Position numbers and translations under genes: made by a program. From NCBI GenBank assembly GCA_026261815.1, contig JAMPIT010000174.1:3286001-3350000 (forward strand): DNA of 64,000 bases, given 5' to 3'. The stretch is from Monarcha castaneiventris obscurior. Taxonomy: Eukaryota; Chordata; Aves; Passeriformes; Monarchidae. This document shows positions 25,138 to 38,369 of this stretch, in pieces. The notes under the pieces were generated by a model. The model was not told the origin of the DNA and did not search any database. It saw only the letters and a list, made by a program, of their open reading frames with translations. Position 1 is the first letter of the stretch, and every line of letters begins with the position of its first letter.

Positions 25138-28100
25138 CAAAAGAATAAAATCTGTGTTTTTGCTGCATCTGAGAAAACTCAGATATTCTTCAAAACTCAG
25201 TGTTAGCTTACCAAATCAACTGCAGGCTCTTTCATTCTCTGTACTACTTCCCATCAAACCCCTCATGTCTGTAATGGATAAACAAAATGAGCAATTCCTC
25301 CCTAGCTTTCATACCTGAGTTAAGCCAGGGTTTTGGAGCTTCATTTTGCTCTCCCTCAAACAATTCCAATATTGGATTAAGATTCTAAACTATTTTATGT
25401 TATTTAAATCATCCAAACCATTTTTTGTTTTATTGTAAGAATGAGATACACCATTTTTTTGCAAATGAAGTTAGCTTTTTAATGCTTTATGTGAAACAGA
25501 ATATTCCTTCGGTTGAAGCATAGAGAAAATTCAACATATAATTCTTTGTGCTTCAAACACAGTGGAATCATTATGTCCTCAGCATAAAAATATGGATTGT
25601 GGTGCAAAAAATGTGGCAACTGGGAAACTGGTATAAAATAGTTATGAGCAAAATGTTCCAAATTCCCTGCATTTCTCTTTCTAATGGAAGAGTAACCCAA
25701 CTTTTTAAAGAAGTGATACTCAAAAAGAACCGTTGTGGTGAAAAAGACCCCTAATGTTACATATCAGTCTGAACAAAAATTGTTTCAACCAGCCTCATTA
25801 AAAAAATTCTCTGAAAAGAGGAAAAAACCACTAATGGAAAGATATAAATTAACTGCTTTTAAGTTTCTGATGCGTAAGTTTATCTTGTCAGTAGTACCAA
25901 AATAGCCCAAGTGTAATTAGAGATGCACTGAATTGAAAAAATAATAGCAAGAAAATAAAAATATTTTAAAAAATGCCTACTAAATATATATATTTATTCA
26001 CTCCTGTTAATGTAAAACGTATGCTAATTTCAGAACACAAGCAATGATTATGCTGATTTCTTTTACTGTGCTGAAACAAAATATTAATGCACACAGTGCA
26101 TCATCAAAATGTTAACAAATGTTAAGTCAAGGAAAATGAATTCCCTACAGTATCTTAGAGAGGCTTGATTTTTTTTAACTGCATCTTTAGTGGTGACATT
26201 ATTTTCTATATGACTTTTTAGAACAATTAAAACGTAATTATCACGTGTGACATGCATATTACACGTGACTCAAAGTAAATTGAAGAATGATATGTTTATC
26301 ATTTTCATTTTGTGTTAACCATATATATTGAACCTGTGATCATTGCAGGGAAATGTGATGGGTTTTTTTCCCCAATGATGTTTTTGTGAACTGTATAAGT
26401 AAGACATTTTATTGGCTATATGTAATCTCTTTGGAATGTCTTTGTTTTGAAGCTATTTCAACTTGATTTAGTTTTTAAATCCAGGATGAAATCCTAGTTT
26501 CTTGAGGTAGCTATATCTGTTCATTGAATTGATGCCAGAGGTATTAGTTCCAGATGTATTTCTTTAGTTTGACTAGTTTTATTATGCTATGATGCTTTGC
26601 CCAAGAGATATGGTAAAAAAAGCTGATGGCATACAACAGTGTCTGGGTCAAAATAGAGCAAAAGCACACAAAATATTCTGCAATTTCTTTGAACACTTAG
26701 TCCTAGAAATATACATAAAAACTACATGAGCATCAGACCAAATATTACATACAGACAAAAAAAAAATCTTTCTGCTCTCATTCCTTTCCTAATTAGTTTC
26801 AGTCCCAAGGCAACCAATTAATTATATCCTTTGAAAATGAACTTTTCCCCTCCTAAATTCATTCAAGCCATTCCTTTTCTCAGTCTTCAGGCTCAGCATT
26901 TTCCATTTCAAATTTTAAATCACTTGTAAATACTAAAAATAAAAGAGTTCCTTATATTTTTAATGCTCTGCTGTTAATTTTGGAAGTTTTAAAACAAACA
27001 AAAAATAGTCTTTTGAGTTTTCCCAAAGTGATTATTCTATCTAGTGAAATAAGTGTAGATATCCTGAGTAACCAGGATATCTTAAAATTGCACAATGAAA
27101 GAATGCTCTTCAAAGAGTCTTACTGAAAGGAAGGACAGCAAGGGGTGAGGAGGAAAGAGAGTGAATGAAGCAGATCATATTGTTGTAAGCAGCATTTGTG
27201 AAATCAAGGTTGTTGGGTTTTTCGTCTCCTCACCCCCCTCATAGTCATGCATACATGAAAATTGGCACAGAAGCTTTCAGATCCAGGATTTAAATAACTT
27301 GCTTGAGATCAGAAACTGCTGCCTTTCAGTATTTACGCACAGCTCTTTAACCTGCTTTGTTAAGAAAAGCAAGCGTAATTGTTCCGAAAACACAGTACAT
27401 GCTTGAAATATCTTCCAGATTGCCAACAGGATCTAACTGTCAGTTTGCAGATGCACTGATTGCATACATAGAGGAGTGTTATATTCTGCCAAATAATCCC
27501 AAATTTATATGGCTGATTTTTCAATATAAAAAAATAATATTTTTCCCTTTGTGATAGTGTCATCAAATACCATCTGTGCTGGCTGCAATTTTAGTCATAA
27601 ATCCTTGTTGTATTTGTCAGAGATTCATTTTTCAAAATAGATAATTTTCCTCTCAGATTCGGACACACACTAATTTCTTTGCTTCTTTCTTGCTGAGAAC
27701 TCTGATGTAACAGTCTATCATTGAAAGTGTTTGGCATTTGCCCAAAACAAAATAGGCTTATCTCCTTGCATGCGATTAGTTTCCTTAATAGGTCTAGAAC
27801 TTGGAATCATTAAATACCATAAAAAATATTCTCTTCATGTAACAGAAACTATTAAAAGGCCTGTGGGAGGTAACGTGACAATGTTCACAATGAAATTAAT
27901 ATTAAAACTAATAAAACTCTAAGGGAAAAATCATCATGCAGGTAGAAAAAAAAATTGAGACGTAGATACATGAGAATGGAAGGAACATGGCAACAATATT
28001 AGGTTTGAGCTTAATTTGGGGTTTATTTTTTATTTCTATTGAAGGTGCTACATCAGATTAGTAGAGTCTGGATGACAGAAAATATGTATGGGTTGACTGT

Positions 28101-28284
28101 CATTTTGAGTGTTTGTCATGCATGACAAATTTCATACATAATTTTGCAGTAACTGAGGTACTTAGAGACCCCTCAGGAGAAACTAGTACATCACGAAGAT
28201 AACCAGTAAAAACCATTTTATCCCCAAATATTTTACAACATAACAGAGGAAGTGTACATTCAAAACAATCACTTATTTAACCAA
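25138..28284. other. AT-rich DNA, nothing recognised apart from an E-box pair
   Basis: No exon or repeat family was recognised. About 26010-26290 has little simple repeat, an ATGCTAAT octamer-like word and an inverted pair of CACGTG boxes (listed separately). Frames such as 27357-27554 are chance. Confidence 0.55.
26241..26268. promoter_or_regulatory. inverted pair of CACGTG E-boxes
   Basis: TCACGTGT at 26241-26248 and its exact reverse complement ACACGTGA at 26261-26268 are separated by GACATGCATATT. Canonical CACGTG is bound by bHLH factors of the MYC/USF/MITF/CLOCK type. CpG-containing hexamers are rare in this AT-rich window, so two in 26 bp with symmetrical flanks stand out. Function is inferred only, and the site could be chance. 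Confidence 0.3.
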
Positions 28285-28401
28285 TTTTTCATCAATTAAT
28301 CTATGAGAATGATATGACAGACATTGTGGAAAGCCTTGCTGAAGTCAGGATCAACAACATTGCACCTTCCCCCTCTGATGACCTAACTATTTCACAGAAT
28401 C
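28285..28401 (-). mobile_element. CR1 ORF2 reverse-transcriptase fragment
   Basis: Translated on the minus strand, this piece reads VVDPDFSKAFHNVCHIILID before a stop, matching the conserved CR1 reverse-transcriptase segment containing DFSKAF(D). The catalytic metal-binding region is not included. It lies immediately left of the LTR that starts at 28402 and, in element order, downstream of the CR1 piece at 29209-29576, so the two are probably halves of one copy. Confidence 0.8.
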
Positions 28402-29208
28402 TGTATTGGGTCTGCAATGGCCTGGTTTTTGGTATCAGTGGGGGCCTACAGGGGTGGATTCTGTGAGAAGATTCTGGAAGCTTCCTCCATGTCTGGCAGA
28501 GACAAATCCTGGCGACTCCAAAGATGGATATGTCACTGGTCAAGGCTGGGCCAATTAGTGATGATGCTAACATATTTAAGAAGAAAGAAAAAGAAAAGTT
28601 ATTTCACAGTGGTAATTGTGGCCAAAGAAGAGCAGAGTGAGAACTTGTGAGAGGAACACCTATGCACACGCCAATCAGTGGAGAAGGAGGAGGAGGAGGT
28701 GCTCCAGGCACTGGAGACGGGATTCCTCTGCAGCCCGTGGTGAAGACCATGGTGAAGCAGCTGTGCCCCTGCAGCCCATGGAGATCCATGGGGATGCAGA
28801 GATCCACCTGCAGCCCATGGAGGAGCACCATGCCAGAGCTGATGGATGTCTGAGAGAAGGATCTGACCCCACAGGAGGCCCATGGAGAGGGGACTGCCCT
28901 CTGGACCAGCCTGTCCTTGAAGGACTGCACCCCGTGGAAGAGTGACCCACACTGCAGCAGTTTGAGGGGTGCTGTTGCCCATGGGATGGACTCACATTGC
29001 AGCAGTTTGCAGGGCACTGTTGTTGTCACGTTGGAGAAGTTCACAGAGAAGTGTCTCCTGTGGGAGGGACCCCATGGTGCAGCAGGGGAACCACTCTTCT
29101 CCCTGAGCACTGGAGAAGCCATGGATGATGCACTGACCATAACCCCCATTCCTTGTCTCCTTGTGGTGCTGGGTAGGAGGTAGAGCTGGGATGCTATAGT
29201 TTGGAGTA
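28402..29208 (+). mobile_element. ERVL-type solo LTR, 3' truncated, inside a CR1
   Basis: The sense strand begins TGTATTGGGTCTGC and follows the order of an LTR family common in songbirds: GGGGTGGATTCTGTGAGAAG, a TATA-like TATTTAAG at 28573-28580, GTGAGA words, then GC-richer repeats of the GCAGCCCATGGAG / GGAGAAGTTCACAG type, then ACCATAACCCCCATTCC. The copy at 40613-41556 is the same family in the opposite orientation and shares these blocks. The last part, which carries the polyadenylation signal and the CACCACA end, is missing; CR1 sequence resumes at about 29209. No gag, pol or env is present. Large frames across it (for example 28604-29245 minus) are by-products of its repeats. Confidence 0.88.
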
Positions 29209-29576
29209 GGTGATCCTTGAAAATCAGACATCTTTCCAGGATCATCTCCCATGGGATTATTGGAAGCAGAGTCCTGAATGGACCAAATTATGCTCCCCTT
29301 AAATCCAAGGCTGTGATCCTTCAATTTGCTATTTTTACCTCTGAAATCCACTATCTCACAGTCACTGCAGCCAAGACTGCTCCCAGATTTCATATCTAAG
29401 GCCAGTTCTTCCTCGTTTGTAAGTATCAGGTCCAGCAGAGCATTTTGTATTTTTTGCTCCTTGGTCACCCATGTCAGGAAGTTATCAGCAGCACTCCTGG
29501 AGCATAAAATTAATTCAATCTTCTTTCCGAATGGATTTTGTCTTGTAGTCGATTTTGAGCAGCAATGAAATTTCAT
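29209..29576 (-). mobile_element. CR1 ORF2 fragment, end of endonuclease region
   Basis: The minus strand encodes ADNFLTWVTKEQK, then NALLDLILTNEEEL, then GSSLGCSDCEIVDF, the well-known CR1 block at the end of the apurinic-type endonuclease domain (SLGCSDHE-type motif). The following frame runs SNNPMGDDPGKMSDFQGS before entering the LTR. It is a broken relic; most of the link to the reverse-transcriptase piece at 28285-28401 is gone. Confidence 0.88.
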
Positions 29577-30301
29577 TCGGTTTCAACACTTATGACTGTG
29601 GATTCTTAGAGACAGGATTCAGTTCAAGATAAGGATAGCAAGTGAGGTTGTTGCCTGTACTTTAGGTATCTAACTTGGGAATAAGTGTGTTGTTTTTTAT
29701 GTATAATTTAATGTATGGATTATGTTTCCTTGGGCTATGACAGTCCATTTAGATTATGTGAAGATTTCCATATGTAAGCACCTATATCTAGACATCCTAA
29801 TTTCAAACTCATGTCATATAAAATATGGACTCCCACTATATCTGTTTCCTCAATTGACATAACACAGGATCCTAGTTTATATTTTAGATCTTCTGTTGAA
29901 TACAGCTGCGAAAAAACCCCAAAATTGAAAACAAACCCACAACAAAACCAAAATCAATCAGGTTAAAATGTAATGAAAGAAACAGATACATTTAAACGTA
30001 TTAGAGGACAGAATGATCTACAAACCTTTACATTAGAAAACCAGCTTAATGATTTTATGACATAAGTTTATTCCTTAAGTAAAATATGTGTGCTAAATTC
30101 AGATAGGAAAGAATGAAGATAATTCTGATTAAGCAATAAAACAAAATAAAAATGTGACAAAAGAAAAAATACAGAAAACCTAAATAATTTTTTGCTGTGT
30201 AAATCATGCGCAGAAAAGTATGACATCACTTTCCTAGATGTAGCAGAAAACCCGGAAAAAGTAATGGTCATAAGAGTCATGAAAACTGATGTACAAAAAG
30301 T
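29577..30301. other. AT-rich DNA, nothing recognised
   Basis: No exon was found. An A/C-rich simple stretch lies near 29905-29960. The CR1 to the left may extend slightly into this part, but I cannot support a match. Confidence 0.55.
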
Positions 30302-30395
30302 CTTCGAGGTGACCTAATTGCAGACCTCCACTACCTAAAGGGAGCCTGCAAGAAAACTGAAGAGGGACTTTTTGCAAGTGTAAATAAGGAGCCTG
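30302..30395 (+). mobile_element. CR1 3'-region fragment
   Basis: CGAGGTGACCTAATTGCAG, then CTACCTAAAGGGAGCCTGC, then AAGAAAACTGAAGAGGGACT matches the segment of bird CR1 just after ORF2 (GGAGACCTCATTGCGAC..., TACCTAAAGGGGGCCTACAAG, AAAGCTGGAGAGGGACT). Both ends fade, so it is an old internal scrap in plus orientation. Confidence 0.75.
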
Positions 30396-33300
30396 GATCC
30401 ATGTGAAAATACTGTAAGATCGGAATATAGCACAAGTTTGGCAAAGTGCAGAAGAGGCAGTGAACAACAGTACACTGAAAATTGAGAACTGTGAAGAAAA
30501 TAATAAATTATTCATTACCAACATCACACAGCATAGCTAAAGTTACTATGTTTTTTTCCTCATTACTGCACATTATTTGAACTTTTTGAAAGCCAGACTC
30601 CAAATTAGACAGCTGTTCATAACATGTGGAGAGGGAACAAGTGGTTCCAATAGGGATCTCATGAAAGCTCTTGATGCTCCTTTCTGAAGTAATGAACACT
30701 TCGTTGCAGAGGAAAAAGCATTATCTCATTGCATGAGCAGCAAATAGACAGGTATATATTATCAATTTCACTGTCCTGGTAAGTAGAAAAGTCTTGAAGA
30801 GACATGAAGTACATATTGCATTAAAGGGTATGTGTTGATGAGTGAGTTTATGCACATTTGTTGCATCTATAGGCAGACTGTGCTTCAGATTCTTAAACAG
30901 CAAACAAAAATGTTATAAGCTGGATGGTTTACAGTGTAAGTTCAGTTTCCTTGCATGAGAGGCTGAGGAAAACAGAGAAATTGAGACTAAATATATGGTC
31001 TATTATTTCCTTCCCCATCATAATCCTTTTTTTTCTGTCCCATTATGCTGCATTATCTTTATTTCGGATCCTTTATGTGCATTTATTGTGATAAATCCTC
31101 TGTCATTTTGTTCAACTATTAGTCAATTTAACCATCAATCTGTGCAGTCATTTTTCAGATTAAAGCTGTATTTTAACCTACATTTCAGATTTATTGGAAC
31201 TGAAACATTTAGTATGAATTATGTCTAAACAATATATATATAGATATTGTATGCACATAAAATCTGCTGTCGTTTTCAGAATCAAGGTGGAAGATAGTTA
31301 CTGAGAGATAATTGTTGCTATTTATGGGAAATGGGTTCTCATTAAAAATAAAGGTTAAATGAAGAAGTTAGTTCTTTCCTGGGAATGAAACTTACATTTC
31401 TTCGTAAAGTGACAGCTTTCAATATCAATAAAATCTAAATTCAAATTTGCTATATACTAGACATCCTTCCCTATTAAACTTTTTTTGGACTTAATAAAAC
31501 AAACTTCTTAAAGTTTATTCCTGTTCATGCTTGGCTTCCTTCCTAAACCAAATGTTTCTGGAACCTTAGAAGAAAATCCCTTCGAAGAAAATACGTTCAG
31601 CCATTTCATAATTGTAAGATTATGAAATATATATTCCCATAAAAATGCTAAATTCTGAATACTAATTTCTTGGTGGAGTAGATCATTGAAAACCAACCTT
31701 TTTCACTTTCAGTAAGGATATACAATTACTCCAAGGATGAAAATAAAATAAAATAACCTGAAGGCCCCACAAATATGTAAAGAAGGTAAAGAAGGGATCT
31801 TTCCCCAGTAAATATGTCCTAAAATATTTTTTTCTTCAGCTCAGACCTTGAGGTAAAAATTATGATGGTCAGGTACTTTTATAAGGAAAAGGATTAAAAT
31901 AGAAGTTGCAGTGAGTCCAGATGATTTTGTGACAGTACCACTGCTGAAAAAATTTTTCTTCTCCTCAGTGGCAGAGCAAATTCGCATCTACTTGCAAGAG
32001 AATGGTAGCTATGCAGAATGACAGGCTGGATATTAAACAAAACCAAAACCAAAACCAAAGGTAAAATTTAGTAACACTAAAGTTGCTAACTTTAATTTGG
32101 AGTATTCTTGAAAAAAATAACACATGAAGTTCTTGGTTAGAGATATGCAGAAGGAAGGACTTTTATGTCTATTATCTTGGCAAATGCTAAAAGAGGTTTC
32201 TGGTCTAATGGATTTTCTGGTTTAAATATAATTGTCAGATGATGTTATATTTGAGACACTTTTTTTGGATGATAATTTCAATTTGTGTGTTATGAATCAA
32301 ACTGAGGTCAAATTTGCAAAGACAATAGCTGAGGAGATATTCTTCATGCAGTTCCAAATATCAATTTCCATATTGAAAGTTCTTGATACATGGAATATAG
32401 AAGCTCTTTAAAGAACTGCAATGTGGTAAGAAATAACCATTGATGAAAAGGTCCCCTAGTAAAACACATTCTTTTGCTGAAGCTCTTGCTTTAAAAGTGT
32501 GAGGAGAACTACAAACATAAGCACTGCATTAAAAGTCTTGAAGAAAGTTCATGATTTAACATGTCAGTTTTCCATTCTTTAGGTATTAAAGGAGTACCTG
32601 TTTTTCATTATGTGGCATTGATACATTTTACTTTTCCGTAGCTATTTAACTCGTGGTGAAACATTCTGCTTGGATGTTTCTAGACTGTTTTATTTATGTT
32701 TTTAAAAAATAGAAAAAATAAAATGGCTAAAAAAAAAATCCCTGACTAATGGCTTACAAATTGGTGGCAGCAGGTTGTTTAACATAATTGTGCAAAAGTA
32801 ACTGAGGCAAGAAAGAATACAACTCTCCAAACTGCAGCAAAGCCAGTGTGAGATCTACCTAGAGAGCAAATCTTCTAAACCCAGGAATTCATTCTCTTCT
32901 ATCTTTCTCACTGCAAGTGTTGCCTTCAAAACAATGCTACCCAAGAGAGATACAATTGCTTTTTTAATTACAGCTCACAAAAGAGAAAGCAACAGATGTA
33001 TAAACATATTTTAAGTATTTATTAAATATCTGCTGAATTGTTATAATCCTGTTGGCTCATTAGTAAAATCTCCATGGATTAACTACTGATTCCCAACACC
33101 TTCATCTACAAAGACGTAAGGAAGATTTGCATTCTCACCTTATGTACACTCATTATAATTTCTTTTATACGTTGCTAATTATAAGACCTTATATTTCTTT
33201 CCTCTTTTCTTCTTGGTGAGGTCTCATAGAATTGCTGACTATAAAAGATCTATAAAAGAGTCTACTGAATAAATATACCAAACTATTAGGTTCTTTTTCA

Positions 33301-35050
33301 AACTGATCGAGGTTAAGAAGCATCAACTAACAAATAAAGCAAAAACAAAGAAAAAAGGGGGTGAGGGAGCAGGGAAAAAAAGCCTCAGTTCTTGGAAAAT
33401 TAAGACTGCGAGGATTTTTCTTATAATGCCAAGGATAATTTTGATCCCACACCACAGAGGTTTAGAATTTCCTGGAAGAATTTTCTACTTTTATATTATA
33501 TCTCTGGATATAATACAACACTGACAAACACTTAGACATGATGATTTCTTAATATGCATAATCAGGAATAACTGCTGTACATTTTGCATAATAGTGTGTG
33601 AACTTTCCAGAAAGCACATTGCAAATTTCACTTTCTGGACCCATGAGAGTTTGTCTTAAAAGTGTATGGCCCTCACAAGTGGAAGAGAGAGATTTTTCCC
33701 ATTTATTTTCCCCACCATTCCACAGGATGACCTAAAGTAAAAGAAGATATTAATCCATATTATAATGATCTCTCACTGTGCTTGATATCAAATTAGTAGC
33801 TTCATCCCTTAGCTTTCACCCAAATGTCACAACTATCCAATATTCCTTCTGTTTTCCTTTGCTGTTCAAGGATTCCATTCCACAGGTTAGTAGTACTTGT
33901 ACTATAATGCACAGACATGTCTATCCTGAAGAATATCCTAAGCAGGAATGACTGAGATAAACTGAACAAAGGAGGATATTTGTTGTGTTAAGCAGCAACT
34001 ACACCAGGATTCTTTTGCATTTGAATTTTTCATTTATGAGATAAAATAAAATTTTAATTTTAAGTAAACACACTGGGCATGAGTAATTTTCCTAAATATA
34101 AGAATGCAGTTTAATTTAGGTGCTCTGGTCTTCACATACTGCTGAAGACTGAAAATATCTCTTGGTCATCTGAGTTCAATGCAGATGCCTATGATATGCA
34201 AGGACATTTCAAACGGTACCTGTTGGCTTTATCCGAGTAAAAGAAACAAGTCTCAAGCATGGGATCACTTTTGAGATTAGCATTACTACACTTAAGGTTT
34301 TATATGTAGATATATACATGTGTTTGGGGGTCTAAACTTCACTGGAGCACTAATCTGTACAGATGATGTAAAGGGAACTACAGATGGCCAACCTCCACTC
34401 AAGAGTGAGTGGAAACATCCTGTACGTTACAAAGACTCTGCCAACCAATTTTCAATTTTTTCTATTTTTATCGAAGGTTTAGGCACTTTTCTTATAAGCA
34501 GATGCACAAGTATTTTTATTTTTAAAGAGAATTAACGTAACAGAAGTGACATTTATAAAGCCTATGGGAAAAATATCAAGGTTGGTACATTTCTGGAATA
34601 TGAAGGAACTGTCAGAAGACAACATAGAGTAACTTGTGATGGATCATAAAAACAGTGTTTTATTGAAACCATGATTTTCTGAACAAAGTGGAGCTATGAA
34701 TTACAATTCCCAGGCTCATCGGCTAAGCTATTTTGCTGATCTCATTCAAGGATGGAGAGATATATGATGCAGAAGGTTTTTATGAAAACTATTCTTTTCA
34801 TGGTAACTGGATAATTCTGTCCTTCATTGCTTGTCTGAGTTCCTTCTTGAGGACTTTCCTGAGGGCTCCATGAAACTTCCAGCAGTGGATTAAAAGTGAA
34901 TCACAGGCTGTTATACCTTCCACCCTTCAGTATGCTTATACTGAGCATACAATGTGCTGAAAACTGCTGCAGGTTTTGAACTGATTCAGGAGTGATCAGA
35001 CTAGTTTTATCTTAGATGTAATAACAGTGTCTAGTAAAATATAGTGTAGG
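30396..35050. other. AT-rich DNA, nothing recognised
   Basis: Read on both strands with no exon, RNA gene or repeat family found. A short (AAAACC)n run lies at about 32036-32062 and a TA-rich near-palindrome near 31230-31250. All frames are short and featureless. Confidence 0.55.
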
Positions 35051-35643
35051 TGTTTTGGTTTAAGCCCAGCCAGCAACCCAGCACCACACAGCCACTTGCT
35101 CTATCCCTCACCAGTACGATCAGGCAGAGAATTGGAATGGTAAAAGCTGGAAAAACATGTGGGTTGAGATCAAGACACTTAAATAGGGAAGGCAAAAGCC
35201 ACAAACAAAAGGTGAGAAAACCAAGGAATGAATTCATTGCTTCCCATGGGCAGGCAGGTGTTCAGCCATCCCCAGGAAAGCAGGGCCCCATCACATGTAA
35301 CAGGGACTTGGAAGACAAACACCCTCATTCCAAATTGTCTCCCCTCCCTCCTTCCCCCACCTTTACATACTGAGCGTGATACCATATGGTCTGAAATATC
35401 TCTTTGGTCACTTGGGGTCACCTGTCCAGACTGTGGCTCCTCCCAATCTCCCATGTAACCCCAACTTCCTCACCAGTGTGGCCACATGAAAGGCAAAAAA
35501 GGCCTTAGCTCTGTGTAAGCCCTGCTCAGCAATAGCAAAAACACCTCTCTGTTATTAATCCTGTTTTCAGCATAATTCCAAAACTCAGCCCCATATTGGC
35601 TACTGTGAAGAAAGTTGACTCCACCCCAGACAAAACCATCACA
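35051..35643 (-). mobile_element. ERVL-type solo LTR with target-site duplication
   Basis: The plus strand starts TGTTTTGGTTTAAGCCCAGC and ends AAAACCATCACA, so both ends have the TG...CA form. GTAGG at 35046-35050 is repeated exactly at 35644-35648, a 5-bp target duplication as expected for this retroviral class. The copy at 39961-40546 shares blocks such as GAATTCATT, GCTTCCCATGGGCAGGCAGG, GAAAGCAGGG and CCCCATCACATGTAAC-type text. Transcription sense is inferred as minus, because the TATA and polyadenylation signals of the sister copy are on that strand. There are no internal viral genes: it is a solo LTR left by recombination between two LTRs. Confidence 0.92.
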
Positions 35644-38369
35644 GTAGGACAAGTAAAAGTCGCGGAGTATCAGATTTTATTCAATATCATGTCTGCCACA
35701 TCTTTTTTTTCCCTTTGTCTTTTTTCCAAAATGCATCAATTACACTGGGTCTATTTCCAACTGATTTTACTATCTTACAAAATACTTTTAGTGAGATCTC
35801 TAATAAATGCATTTTCACTTCTTCCCAAAAGAAGTACTTTCTTTCTTTCAATCAAAGAAGCTTTGGAGACATAACACCAAGTAAATAAAAAAACATATTT
35901 AAGTATTTTTTTCTGTATATTCCTGGCCAAATATAATTGTAAAAAATCACATCTCACAAATTTTCTTCATGATTGTAAGCTACTTCAATATCATGATTGA
36001 TTTTATTTGCATAAAGGGCAATGTCAGACTTGGTAGACAATCCTGGTAATAAAATCCAGGATTAGTCTCCCAGGATTAAAAAAAAAAAGGGTGGGGAAGG
36101 TATTTATTTATGGAAAATAAAAACAGTAAACTATAATGTGAAGTAACATCACTAAATTTGATCAGAGGATTACTTTCAAAGATCTATTGTTTATTTTCAA
36201 AATATATGCTTCATAAGAAAGCATCTCTGTCAAAGTTTGAGGAATAACTACATGTACTTTTCTTATGATAGGTTAAAAATCTATTCACTAGTCACAGTTG
36301 TTGATTTTGCCTTATTTTTGCTTGCAGCATAGAATGATGAAACAGGAAAGCAACTTAAATTTGGGCTACTGAAGTGGAGAAATATAGGAGATTGTAAAAA
36401 AGAAATTTGCAATCAACATATTAAATGAAAATATAGCATAAGTATCACGGACAAGAGCATGAGTCAGTCTCCATTGAATTCTAAGTCAAGCCTCCACTGT
36501 CCAGAACTCAACAACTCCAAAGAGAAAGGGCAATTGGATTCTGACTCATAAGGAAATAAAATGTGTGGTGAATGAAAACAAATTATAAATTGCACAGAAA
36601 TGGTAATAAAGAACTCCAGAAACAGGCATGAATCTACATGGGTAGCTGAATGAAAGATACGGGGGAGGACTTCAGAATGCCTACACTTGTATTAAGTTCT
36701 GTCTTCTCTCTGTATGAGACATTTAACTACAGATGTCACAAGACCACAGGGCTCATTAAATAACCAATTACTATCTCCTCCTTATTTTTCTTTTTCTCTC
36801 CTCAAGATATATGGAAAAAGAATCCAAAGAAATTTGATGCAGTAAAAAGGTTCAAGCTTTCCTTTTTCTTCAGGGAGAAAAGCTCTGACAGTGTGTATCT
36901 CATTCCGTTAGATGGGAACAGGTCAACACTAGAACAACGCAACATCCAGCAGACCTGACTCCTGTGCCCATGAAAGGCTCTGCCTGCTGCGACTGGTCAC
37001 TTCAGTTAGTTTTGTCACTGATATTTACAGAACAAGAATTGGACCAGACTTTGGATTATTTCACCCCAAAGAAAATTGGGTAATACAATAAATCTGACTC
37101 TTCTACGGAAATCTCCTTTACCTCTGAAGTACCCATCTTATACTGATATTATGACACCTAACTCCATTGTGATTTGACATTAATATGCTTACTTCCCTTT
37201 ATAACTCAATGCCATCTCCTATGTGCAATTAAAAAGAAAAGAAAAGAAAAAGATCTCCAGACACTGACAAATTTGTTCCAATTGGTCTTTCCTCTGGATA
37301 TAAGGTAGTCTGAAATGCCATGAACTCCTCTGTGGGTGAAATGTCACAGTGTGACAACACAGAACTGTAGAACCATGGGAAAATGGTTTCCAAATGCCTA
37401 AACTTTCAGTTAAGATGTATTTATGGAAGCTTATATGAAGTATGATAAGTTTGTGGTATGAAACGTAGAGATGAGTGATTCCTTGCTGATGAGAGGAACA
37501 GCCTTTTCATAAAGGCTTTATAAAGCATGAAGCCTTTTTCCTAAAGGCTTCAGAGCCATGCAGAAGATTTAGCATCCAGTGAAATTTTCTTCTTCCTTAC
37601 TCAATGTTTGTTGTTTCCCACTGGTTTTGGTTGGAATCCCATTCACAACTCATCTGAAAAACAGCTGTTTCTCCTTTTTTTCTTATTTTTCATACTACAG
37701 TACTTGTGCTGCTTCTCACCAAAGCTGGTGACGACAACAAGATAAAATTAAAAGAATAGAGAGGATTTTATAAAAAAGCACCAAACTGAATTTGTGAATA
37801 GTTTGTGAGGCATTCAACTCTGATAATTTTTGTTTAGTTAAGGATCATGGTCATTCACTTGCCATTCACATCTGTTTTCTGGACAGAAATCTGGCACTGT
37901 CCGCAGAGCCAGTGGTCAGGTTTTAGTCAGTCATCACCTCTTCTGTAAGTCAATACCAGGTCTGATGGTGACACATTGCTAATTTATTTTGTTTGTAGGA
38001 TTTTGGATAGGAATTACTTGTTCCATTCCTTACACGAGTAATAGAGTTTCACTGCTAATCTTTCATTCTACAGCTTGCCTAGATTTGATAGTTTGGGTAT
38101 ATGGAAACTGAAAATTATGCATCCAATGCAGGAAGAACAGGAGGAAAATAAAAAGACAAAAAAGAAAATAAAGGAGGCAGCCTTGTTATTTCTGCTACAT
38201 TTCATTTTGGTTTAGGGCGTGTAAGAGGCAACACTGGAAACATCGAAAGGAAACAAAGGAAGTACAATCATTTCAATATATGTCATATTTTATTACAAAA
38301 CAGTACTTTAGATGACTTGAGTTCTGACAGGTAAGTAGAGGAGTAATAATATTTTTTGTGTGTCCAGTC
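35644..38369. other. AT-rich DNA, nothing recognised apart from small hairpins
   Basis: Contains an (AAAAG)n run near 37231-37253 and the double hairpin at 37501-37551. No exon or repeat family was recognised. Confidence 0.55.
37501..37551. repeat. two adjacent short hairpins sharing the AAAGGCTT word
   Basis: GCCTTTTCATAAAGGC at 37501-37516 is followed by GAAGCCTTT (37529-37537), a 5-nt loop, and AAAGGCTTC (37543-37551). The arms of the second are perfect over 9 bp. The stems are too short for a microRNA precursor. Confidence 0.8.

Noticed and set aside
28604..29245. Large minus-strand reading frames of 213, 194, 127 and 106 codons
   Set aside because: They run antisense through the GC-richer internal repeats of an LTR (and into CR1); frames in several phases are open at once, as expected for low-stop repeat DNA rather than a gene.
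37501..37551. Possible microRNA precursor
   Set aside because: Stems of 5-9 bp are far shorter than a pre-miRNA stem.
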